From assembly GCA_003118195.1 (NCBI GenBank), contig BEXV01000233.1, positions 114,044 to 137,597 on the forward strand: 23,554 bases of DNA, given 5' to 3'. Made by a program: the position numbers and the translations under genes. This stretch comes from Hemicentrotus pulcherrimus (lineage: Eukaryota; Echinodermata; Echinoidea; Camarodonta; Strongylocentrotidae). Of this stretch, positions 1 through 9,017 are shown in pieces. The first letter of the stretch is position 1. The number at the start of each line of letters is the position of its first letter. The notes beneath the pieces are model-generated. The model worked only from the letters and a program-made list of their open reading frames with translations, did not search any database and was not told the origin of the DNA.

Positions 1-2288
1 TAGGAGGGGGAAGGAGCAATTGCCATGTTAACAGATTAACAGCACATGCCCTAGACATAAAAAACCATCTGGTGTGGAAAATTCTTCCATAAAAAAACTG
101 ATATTTGTCATCCTTCCCCATCCACAGACAGTACGCTATGTTACCTGAACCACAGGGCCGGGAGTTTACTCACAATGTCAGCCCTAACCTAACCCAAAAT
201 TTGACTCCATTTTTTCTTGATTTTAACCATGAAATTTTGGCATAGATTTTATCTACAATATAAAAAGAAATATGTGTGTAATCTTCTTAAGTTTCTATAC
301 TATATTTTGTAAACTTCACAATAGGAGGATTTAGCTTCAGCTATAAATCAGTCCAGTTTCATGAAGATGCCATGCTGCAATAATCTTGTGACCAGCAATC
401 TAATTCTGACTGCAAATCAAGCAATGTTACCTCCACACACTATGCCATACAACCTATTACAAAGCCATTGATTCAGTCTCTGTATAGAGGTGGTCAGTGC
501 GGCTAGACATAGTATTGGAAACAACGGTCAATTAAGGAGGAGACTGAAGCTTTTTGTCTACACATGCCAAAGCATAGATAAATAGGAGGGAGGTGGGTGC
601 TCGACTATGTCTATGCTAGTCAAAGGTGCACACTGAAGGAAATCAGGAGACCAAAAATTAACCATAATTAATTGTTGTAAATTTGACCCAACTAAGGTCT
701 CAAGAAAATACGTGTTCATAAACCTTAGTATATAGTTTTGTATAGTAATAGGAACAAATAGTAATAGGGACAAATAAAGTAGGGAATGAGTCTACATTTT
801 TATTACTATCTGACTATAACAATAAGATTAGCCCATATATATGCACATTATTTTCCAGTGATTTTCGTCATAAAATCAAATATGATGCGGAAGCACTTAA
901 TTGTATTTGCACTTCAGCCGGGGTATATGTAATCAGACCGACTAATTCAGTGAGTGTAATGGTGTAGACCTAGTCTGTGACTCACATGATATGAGTATGA
1001 CAATAACAGATGAAACGATGTCGTACTTGTATGTTGTATTGTAATTGTATACAATAGTTGTACTGCAAGTTGTAGGGGAAATTAATTTTAGCTCTGTAAA
1101 ATATAACTAGTCTATTACTACTTCCTACTTATTATAAATTGTTGCAGCTCGCGGTGCATAACTCACCTCACAGCTTAGACTGAAAACTTCAGTCTCTCTA
1201 ATCGTCGGTTGTTCCACTGAGACTATACGTCTGGCTCCACTGGACCTCCGATTGACAATAAATGTCAGTTTTGTTAAAGAAATGACCCAAATCAGATGGT
1301 TATTTCTGTCTACTCACAGCTTAGTCTTGACTTTGCACTCCTTTTCGACTGAAATTGAATTGGACTGGTGATGTTGCTCATGACATAGCAATGATGAAGA
1401 TGATGAACCATTAGGGCGCTTGGGCGCCAATGAAGATTCCCCCGACTTTTATCACAAATTAGTTGGATATCAAGTAGCGAGCCGATAGAGCTTGGGAAGT
1501 GCTCGGGAATTCCCCAAAGCTAGTCTGCTCTTCAGCTCTTCAGCGAAAAAATGTTAAATCTTTGTGCAACTTTGCGATTTAAGAAATGTATATACGAGAA
1601 ACTAAGATAAATAACAGTTAATAAAAATAAATGCATATTGATTTTTTTTTCTTTTTCATGAAAGGTATTATTCAATAATCATTTTTTGTCGAGTGAATTT
1701 CACATATTTAAATCATGAACTACTGTGATAAGGCTATTGGTTGACGGACTCGCGCGCATGCCAAAATTCATAAACTCTTTCGAGAAAGGTGATTATAATA
1801 ATATAAACAGAGAATATGCCTTAATTTATGTATATTCTGTTATCAATGTAATGTTATTTATTTATTTTAGATGTGTTATACATACAGTGTCTTAAATGCG
1901 TTATAGGTCTATATATCAGTTACATTTAAATCAAATTCTATCTTTAGTCCCAGGAATTGACAATGTTGTAGTTTTTTATTTTGTGTGTAGTCCTATGATG
2001 TATCCAAAGCCAAGGAATGAATGAACACGTCAAGGTTGATCAAAATATCTTCCTCGTGCTCTTAAAAATATGAGACTGCAAGGTACCTTGCCCTGTAGCA
2101 GCTAGCGATAGCTTATATTCATTTCTTACATTTATTTCACTTTCTTGTTATCATCAGCTTGTTTGAGTCCGACTCGATCTACTCGTCTTGACACTTCTTC
2201 ACTTTAGAGGAACGACATTACTTGCGGATCTCGAACTCTGTCAAACAGCTGTGGATTCATCTAAAGTGACTGACTTTGTTTTGACATC
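1..2288. other. Upstream non-coding region and 5' leader of LSM6
   Basis: I see no convincing exon here on either strand; the only long open frame (558-773, minus) has no recognisable domain. The sequence is AT-rich, with somewhat more GC-rich patches near 1410-1540 and 1740-1790. The last 150 bases probably hold the LSM6 leader. An in-frame TGA at 2271-2273 closes the frame before the LSM6 ATG. A 10-bp inverted repeat (2199-2208 with 2260-2269) lies in the presumed leader. No TATA box or other core promoter could be assigned with confidence. Confidence 0.5.
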
Positions 2289-2394
2289 ATGAGTACTGCT
2301 ACTACGGCAAGGAAACAAACACCAAGTGATTTCTTGAAGCTCATCATCGGCAGACCAGTTGTCGTTAAACTCAATTCAGGAGTAGATTATAGAG
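2289..2394 (+). CDS. LSM6: LSM6 coding exon 1
   Basis: Encodes residues 1-35 plus the first base of G36, then donor GTATCT at 2395. It holds the N-terminal helix and the first part of the Sm1 fold. The extra Ser/Thr/Ala residues before RKQTPSDF are not in the vertebrate protein as I remember it. Confidence 0.95.
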
Positions 2395-4903
2395 GTATCT
2401 AAGTTCTTCTTCTTAATCTTATTGTTCTTCTTTATCGTTTTCTTCTTCTTTTTCATTCTTCTTTCTTCTCTATTCTTTCTTTTTCCTTTTCTCCTTCTTC
2501 CTCCATTTTTTCCTTCTTTTATTTTTTGTCTTCTCTCATTTCCTTTTGTACTTCCAAATCCCAGAGACGCCAAGTTCAAAGATCGGCAATGCGTGACATT
2601 TGCATGATTCGGCGCGGGCGGGCCTATAACACATGTATAAGGTATAGCGTTTTTTTTAAATCTAGGGCGCGCGCCGTGCGTGAGAGCATTTCCAGACCCT
2701 CGAAATGCGTGATGTCACCCCTAATGCGTGATACTTGGTAGCACTGTAATATTTTTTTAGACTTTGCCTCCTTTCTCTATTTCTTTATTTCCTCCTTTTT
2801 CTTTCTCAATTTTTTATCTTAATTCTTCTCCCTTTTCTTCTTGTCCTTCTCCTTTATTATTTTTCCTTCTTCTTCTTCTTGCATATCAGTGAGAGTTTAA
2901 AAAGATCCAGACAAAAAATAAAAATGTTTTGATTTTTTTAAAAACTAAATTGAAATCACTATTGATATGGGAATCTCCAATTTCCAATTGACAATGTAGT
3001 CTCTATACCTGTATTGACTATTATGTTATACTTGAAGACTGTTCCATTTGGTGTATACACTGCACAAGAGCACCTTGCCAGACTATTCCAACCCTTGACG
3101 TTATATCCTGACTGATGGATCCTGTCAATTACTGACGTAGAAGTAGAAGTACAAGAGTATTAACAATATCCCTTTTCCATCTGAATGATAGAACAGCATG
3201 TTTTTCTATACCTTATATAAATGTCATCATCCATGAAAAACGTTTTTTTCCATTGTATATGTTGAGAAGAGGGATTCAAAAAATTTAGTTGCAAAATAAT
3301 TTTGTTTTACTACCGGTATAGGCGGTAGTTATAATACAGCCTAATAGTCCACTCCAAATTTTATTAAACCGAAACGGAAATTCTTTTTGCCCAATTGATC
3401 GTGAGCCCGGCAGCCACTGTGCAGCGCCAGATCGACGTTGCTCTATCCCTTATTGTTGAACGCCAATCAAGGTAGCAACAACTCCCATCTTTTAACGTCT
3501 TTTGGTATGACGCGGCCGGGGTTCGAACCCACGACCTCCCGGTTGTGAGGCGGACGCTCTACTGACTGAGCCAACACTCCGGTATGCATTATGCATCCAT
3601 ATCCTGGCTGTGTATTAAAAGCTGTGCTGTTGATTCTCAACATTTCAAACACCACTGTACAAAACTCAACTGATTTAACTCAAAATCAGTACTTTAGTGA
3701 CGATTAATGACACCAAAATGGCAGTAAAATACAATTTTTCAACTTTTCAATGTTAGAAAGAATGATTAAAAAATTCAAATTGTGAGGCCACTGTCAAACT
3801 TGCCAATCATGTAGTGCAGTGCTAGAGGTCAATTTGCATTAGCATTTACTCTCTATGCTTTGCTGGAGTGTATCATGAGTGATTTCAAGTTTGGAAATTT
3901 GTGTAATATTTTCAATTTTTTTCACTAATGTATGCTAGGTTTCATTCCTTATAGATATGTTATCAATCAAAAAGTTACACATCACCATGATTCATTTAAA
4001 TCTTAGTTCAGAAGGTGTCGTTATAAACTCATTATCTCCTCTTTCAATTTGTTTGATGCTAGGAGTCCTGGCCTGTTTGGATGGGTATATGAACATTGCC
4101 TTGGAGCAGACGGAGGAATATGTCAATGGTCAGCTCAAAAACAAATACGGAGATGCATTCATCAGAGGAAATAATGGTATGTAAAAACTATGTATCGTAT
4201 AATTATGGATGTTAATTTATGTATGGTGTTGATTTAGTGGTGTGTCTGAGGTATGATAGAGAGAGTCTTGCCCATTTAGCAGGAGGCTCTTGTCTGATTT
4301 TCGGGGGCTCTTTTGGGCATTTTGGGGGCTTTTTCGCCCTGAGCCCCTGTGTATTTTTTTCACTGCCATTTAGGTTAAAGTAATTTTTTGTTTGGTTTAT
4401 TAAGGGTCTAGTGTGCATCCCCCTTCAAAATCCACCACCTGTTTGCATAGGAAGGGCAATGCAGTCCTGATAACAAATTGCTTTGAAGGAAAGGCAGAAG
4501 ATTTGAGAAAGGATTGATTGATGTTTTAATGAATCAGATGAATTCAATTTGTTTAAGCTGTGTTCATTGAACTAGTGGGTATCTTAAGTTTCTCCCTTGT
4601 GTTGTTTATGCTATTTCTTGAGAAGATAGTTCTCAATTTGGTTAACTGTAAAGTATTGATATTTCTGCTCCATGTGTGATCCTCAACTCCATGATGTTCC
4701 TTCCTGTATTTTTCTAATTATCAGAATTCCTTTTACATTATATCAATGATGAAGCTACAACGCATATGATTTGTGTCTTTTCCTATTCTTCTTCATGTTC
4801 AGCCATTCTTTTTGCTTTGTTTCTTGATCAACATCCATTCCTGTACATTTTATTGCATTGATTTCTTTCAGTGTTATACATCAGTACGCAAAAGAGGTTC
4901 TGA
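2289..4903 (+). CDS. LSM6: LSM6, U6 snRNA-associated Sm-like protein (3 exons)
   Basis: Joining 2289-2394, 4063-4176 and 4872-4903 gives an 83-residue Sm-like protein. The family builds heteroheptameric rings: Lsm2-8 binds the U6 snRNA 3' end in the nucleus, and Lsm1-7 acts in cytoplasmic decapping and mRNA decay. The Sm1 motif covers about residues 15-50 (G31, G36, the DGYMN loop at 42-46) and Sm2 about 68-77 (IRGNNVLYI). N46 and the R70-G71-N72 cluster match the RNA-contact positions of Lsm proteins. Vertebrate LSM6 is about 80 residues; this one has a slightly longer N terminus and ends RF. Both introns are phase 1 with GT-AG ends. The ATG at 2289 is chosen because an in-frame TGA lies 15 bases upstream and -3 is A. 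It is convergent with the minus-strand thioester gene. Confidence 0.97.
2402..2885 (+). repeat. Polypyrimidine (CTT/CTTT-rich) tracts in LSM6 intron 1
   Basis: Two long pyrimidine-rich blocks, about 2402-2560 and 2757-2885, lie just after the intron 1 donor and flank a more GC-rich stretch (2560-2720). The open frames across them on both strands are compositional only (Phe/Leu/Ser-rich or Lys/Arg-rich). They are simple sequence. Confidence 0.7.
3346..3583 (-). mobile_element. tRNA-derived SINE, near full length
   Basis: Read on the minus strand from about 3583, the head carries an A-box-like TGGCTCAGTCAG and a B-box GGTTCGAACCC, as in RNA polymerase III tRNA promoters. A non-tRNA body follows, down to about 3346. 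A second copy with the same body lies at 14069-14275, which shows that this is a dispersed family. It sits in LSM6 intron 1, antisense to the gene. The head does not close a tRNA acceptor stem, so it is not called a tRNA gene. Confidence 0.88.
4063..4176 (+). CDS. LSM6: LSM6 coding exon 2
   Basis: Acceptor AG at 4061-4062, donor GTATGT at 4177. The phase-1 entry completes G36 and the exit leaves the first base of V74. It carries the rest of Sm1 and the start of Sm2, including the conserved DGYMN and IRGNN clusters. Confidence 0.96.
4872..4903 (+). CDS. LSM6: LSM6 coding exon 3 (last) with stop
   Basis: A short terminal exon after the pyrimidine-rich acceptor ending AG at 4870-4871. It encodes the end of Sm2 (VLYISTQKRF) and stops at TGA 4901-4903. 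It is too short to be found by ORF length and is identified by phase and by family conservation. Confidence 0.93.
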
Positions 4904-5462
4904 CGACCGCACGGTTACACAGGACTAGCTGCGCTTATCTCAGCATTGTAAATATTCACCAAGAACTGTACCGAGAAGGTAGATTTGTTTCATGAGAAGT
5001 CAGGAGGTGAAAAGCATTCTCTAGAATGTCTAACCAACACAATATGGAAAAATGTTTCTGGCTTTCTGGTAAGACAAGCAACCAGGAAGACTCAGGAGCT
5101 GTAGGGGATGAGCCTCATGATGGTGTCATATTTTGGTTTGGCATGTATTAATTGACAGGCATCTGGCAGTTGAATATGGGTATGTGCTGTCCAAGGTCTG
5201 AAATGCAGACTACAATCACATATGTCCCATATTGTGGCTGCTCCATCCTGTGTCTGTCCTGCAAGTACAGGTTTTACTTGGACACACTTTCAAATTTCAT
5301 GGCCATTACTACCATACTCGCTATTACTCGGTAATTGTAAAGAGTTTGGTATGGAGTGCATAGTTTCAAAGAGTCATAGAACATGTTTTCTTGTTCTCTC
5401 TGTCTAGTCTGAAACTGCAGACCCTTTTTGTAGTAAACTACAGACTCTTGTTTTTTTTTCTT

Positions 5463-5519
5463 CTGATTTTTCTTCTTTTATCAGCCATTATGAATGGCTG
5501 ATAAAAGAAGAAAAATCAG
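5463..5519. repeat. Perfect 27-bp inverted repeat with 3-nt loop
   Basis: Arms 5463-5489 and 5493-5519 are exact reverse complements around a 3-base centre. The hairpin sits 560 bases after the LSM6 stop and before the first AATAAA (5879), so it may lie in the LSM6 3' UTR. The flanks hold weaker related sequence (a CAGACTC-type motif near 5445 and its partial counterpart near 5560), which suggests a foldback MITE of about 170 bp. Confidence 0.9.
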
Positions 5520-5878
5520 GACCAGTCAAAAATCATAGACCAGTCAATCACTAAATAGAGTCTGCAAAAATAGACCTATCAGGACAAACTAAATAGTCAT
5601 TGGAGCCCAGCTCAAATCAACAGTGCTCGATAGACATCTATTTGTGTAGTCTTTACATGTCATGTTCAGACCCTGCGGTTTAAGGAAATGAATTTGTTTG
5701 TGAACATGCCTCTTTTACCATACCAGTCAAGGAACAGAAAGTTGAGCTGTTAATTCCTGCAGTGATCATATTTCATGATAAAGTAAAAATGCAGAATACA
5801 TTCCCTTTGACTACTTTGCTTCCGTTTTGCCCCTGTTGTCGAATATCATGTTCATGGTGGTATCTAAAGATGATTGAT

Positions 5879-5884
5879 AATAAA
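5879..5884 (+). terminator. Candidate LSM6 polyadenylation signal AATAAA
   Basis: This is the first canonical AATAAA after the LSM6 stop at 4903 and would give a 3' UTR of about 1 kb. In AT-rich DNA such hexamers occur by chance; another lies at 6498. No cleavage site can be proved from sequence. Confidence 0.35.
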
Positions 5885-6942
5885 TATAGTTCAAAGTATT
5901 AAGTTTCATCTGGCAGAATGTCTTTGTATCGGTGTGTGAAGAAATAAGTGAAAATATCACCTTCTTTTCGTTATTTGAAGATTCAAATTCCATTTTAATT
6001 TTTTATATACTATTGAAAAGTAGCAACTAGCAAGCAAATCCATTCTTTACAAGAAAAAATTGTCTAAATTTACTTTACCTTAGGTATTTTATATGACTTG
6101 GCCAAGAGTCCATATTAAAAAATTGAACTTCATTTTAATTTGTAAATTATCTGAGTTTGGGATTATGTGCCTGTCTTTATGGGATTTTTTTTGCTGGTGC
6201 CCAGTTTTTTGTTCATTTGTTTGAAACCTTAACAGTGCCACTAATGCATTTATCAAAATGATGACCCTTCATACAGATACCAACCATGTCCCCCGGTCAA
6301 TCAAGTCCTTTGGTCAATCATGTCCCTAGTCAATCATATCATCTATCTACCGAGAACCCGAAGGGTCTTTACTTGCATCCTTTTTATTTTAGAAAGAGTC
6401 AGTACTCTTCTACCTCTCAACAAACAATTTCTCATTATTGTCTTCTTTATGTTGAAGTAGAACTTGATTGTATGCTTGTTACAAGTCCATGTTTTGTAAT
6501 AAAATTTCAAATTGACTTGAAGTTTAATCATACAATGTTTTTTAGTGTATTTTTGTTTTTATTTGGGTAAGACCATTACGATATCAATGCACAAGAAAAC
6601 TAATTATTTTTCAAGCAATGAAGATCAAATATTTTGGAGACAAATAGCAAGTCAGTCCGACTCTTATATCATGATCCCATGATTGTATTCACAATGCATA
6701 ATGCCTGAGGATCCTGGTATTGCGCATAGTAAAGACATGATCAATTGGCCCTGTACAGCTAAGGTGTACACTAACAGAACTAGAGAACATCATTAAAGTA
6801 GTTTAAATCCTACATAGTTTTAGTTTATTATTTCTTCTGAAAAATCTGAAATTTAAACTTCCTGACTATTCCAGTTCCCCATTTAAAAAAAAAAAAATTT
6901 TACCAAAATAATTCAATTATTTCTATATACATGTACATGTCA

Positions 6943-7170
6943 AGTGTGCTCTTTTTCTCTCTCTCTCTCTCTCGTTCTTTCTACAACAAAATTACATTTA
7001 TTTTATTCCGTTTGCTCTTTCTTTCTCTCCTCTAACCATGGAGGTCCATGCTCTAACGTTTCCCCTTTCTTTCTCTTTCTCTCCCCCTTCTCTCTTTCTC
7101 TCTCCCCCTTCCCCCATCTCCCCTCACCGCTTTCTCTTCTCTCCTCTCTGTCTTCCCTCTTATTCTCTAA
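6943..7170 (+). repeat. CT-rich polypyrimidine tract
   Basis: It begins with a (CT)n run near 6956-6973 and continues as CTTT/CCCC/CTCT mixtures to about 7168, interrupted by a mixed stretch near 6980-7060. The Leu/Ser/Pro-rich open frames over it are compositional. Confidence 0.8.
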
Positions 7171-7578
7171 CATCAAAGGATATACAAAACAGTATGCAAA
7201 TGACTCATTCTCAACTTTAAAAGGATCATTTCAGATTAAAATATAAAAGAAGTCCAATGACATCGTGAAGTGTTTTTATCAAAGAGCAATCAACACACAT
7301 GACAACAATCAATCTGATAATTGACAAATTTCTTTTAATTTTTCACATCCCATCACCACCAAACCAAAAACAAAAGATTATTACACCTAATTATGTTATA
7401 ACATCTACAAGCCTCCAGTGGAAAAACATAAACGAACAACTTCCGACTACTCCTTTTTGAAAAGCCTAAACATTTATTCTACAATTTACACTAAGCAGCT
7501 GTTAAAGAAGGAATTTCATATCAAGGTATATATGAACTTGCACAGTTCATGAGCTTAGGAACATCAGAAATAGAACAG

Positions 7579-7685
7579 CAATTCGTTCCTGTTTTAACAA
7601 AGTGACGGTAGTGAGGAAAATCCGCAAGCACATTGTATGCGATTTTCATTCACTACCGTCACTTCGTGAAAATAGGGACGAATTG
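7579..7685. repeat. 105-bp imperfect palindrome (foldback element)
   Basis: The left arm (about 7579-7630) and right arm (about 7634-7685) are inverted copies of about 51 bp. The 15-bp core AAGTGACGGTAGTGA is exact, outer termini CAATTCG match, and a few mismatches and one indel lie between. It has almost no spacer, so it is a foldback or MITE-type element or could give an RNA hairpin. No clear flanking target duplication was seen. Confidence 0.85.
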
Positions 7686-7875
7686 TAGAATCTAGTAAGA
7701 TGGAATGATCTGTTTCATTAGTAATGTACACAGAGTTAATACACTTAAAATCTAAGGCATTACAGGGGTAATAACATTTTTATGTTTCAAACCCACATGT
7801 AGTATATGGACTGTTGAATTATTAAACTCGCCTACCGGTATCCTCTCAAGGGAAATCAAAGTCCATACTGAAATA

Positions 7876-8253
7876 TATTTTCAAACCACACATGTTGTAG
7901 TACACAAGGAGAAGAACAGAACTTTCATACATACAGTCAAAAGGTACATCAAATAAATGATGAGGATAATATAAACATACAATTACTTGGCAGTTTCAAG
8001 TGTAGGATTTTTTAAACACAACTTACATGCTTTATCCATTACACACGGCTGGCTGGACAATTTTAAACATTTATTTTTAAACCACAATTTTTGTGGTATA
8101 CAAGGAGTAAAACAAAACTTTCATACATACAGTAAAAAGGTACATCAAATAAATGATGAGGATATCATAAACATACAATTACTTGGCAGTTTCAAGTATA
8201 GGATTTTTGAGCGCAACTACATGCTTTATCCATTTTTATACACAGCTGGCTGA
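7876..8253. repeat. Tandem duplication, two units of about 182 bp
   Basis: Unit 1 (about 7876-8057) and unit 2 (about 8072-8253) share long identical blocks, including the stretch around ACATCAAATAAATGATGAGG and the GGCAGTTTCAAGT block, and end in a CTGGCTG-type motif. A few small indels separate them. No coding content is recognised. It lies downstream of the thioester gene stop. Confidence 0.85.
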
Positions 8254-8880
8254 AGAACTAACTGAAGAATATAAGCTAACATCAATGTTTAAATGATATC
8301 TAGGACAATGCTATCGATAACTACTATACTACATATCGTATTCTTTATAAAGTATATTACAATATCTGTACAAAATATGCTTGTATGTTGGAAGTGCACA
8401 GAAGGAATCTGATATGCATTCCTCACAAATTGATGATTAATTTACACATAGAAACTCTAGTAATCATGTGTTTTTTTCAGGAAATTTAATACTGCTGAAG
8501 AAATGTACAGAATAACCATTCAGACCCATCAAAACAAGACAAACATTTTTTCTTGACACTTACTTTTGTTTGGGCTTCAAATGATTATTGAAAATGTGAC
8601 AAAGAAAGTATTGAAGAGATAGTAACCAAAGGAGTTCTGAATATGAATTATACACCTTTCTTCAGCATATTTCTTCAAAAATATTGGTTGTATCAATATG
8701 AACAATCAATAAACAGGTAATGTTGAAAACTTGTCTCACAAAGATTTGATTTTAAGACACTCATCTGGGGCCCGTTTCACAAAGCCTTTTTTTAATGACA
8801 AATGACAAAAAGTTTTGTAAAACACCCGCTGTACTGTCACTATAAGGGTTTCAAAGGAAGGATGTGATGAAGGAGGTCCT

Positions 8881-9017
8881 CTAGGGGCAAGAACTCCTCC
8901 AGCTGTCGAGCTCATTTATGATTTGACCCAAGAACGGAAGGAGGGTGGCAGTATGGTTCAGTATGAGAGGCTTATCACCCTCGCTCGTTGCATTCGCCAT
9001 GATGATGAAGCGTTCCA
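8881..9017 (-). CDS. Thioester gene exon R: end of NTR domain and stop
   Basis: The last coding exon, phase 1 in (residues 1169-1212), stop TAG at 8881-8883. ERFIIMA is the NTR strand equivalent to the Y-F-I-M-A motif; two sequons (NAT, NHT) follow, then LLPFLGQ and the sixth NTR cysteine (1211) just before the end. On the minus strand, ATTAAA (8791-8796) lies 85 bases after the stop and AATAAA (8070-8075) farther on; either could serve polyadenylation. Confidence 0.92.

Larger units (their letters stand above)
4904..8880. other. Intergenic region between the convergent 3' ends
   Basis: I find no coding exon here; the open frames are short and lack recognisable domains or plausible splice partners. 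It should hold the 3' UTRs of LSM6 (from the left) and of the thioester gene (from the right). It contains a perfect 27-bp hairpin, a long CT tract, a 105-bp palindrome and a 182-bp tandem duplication, annotated separately. Three imperfect copies of a GGTCAATCA-like short repeat lie at about 6284-6340. An isolated GGGCCCGTTTCACAAAG element end lies near 8768. Confidence 0.6.

Noticed and set aside
3517..3583. tRNA gene on the minus strand
   Set aside because: The A-box and B-box are present, but no acceptor stem pairs and a non-tRNA body shared with another copy follows. It is a SINE head.
4212..4418. Minus-strand frame over G-rich sequence in LSM6 intron 2
   Set aside because: Low-complexity Lys/Pro-rich translation. 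The G-runs number only about three, too few for a confident G-quadruplex call.
6944..7246. Plus-strand 100-codon Leu/Ser-rich frame
   Set aside because: It lies in a CT-rich tract, and its composition explains the openness. No splice context or domain.
8764..8850. Complete MITE with GGGCCCGTTTCACAAAG end
   Set aside because: Only one terminus was found, with no inverted partner nearby, so an element cannot be delimited.
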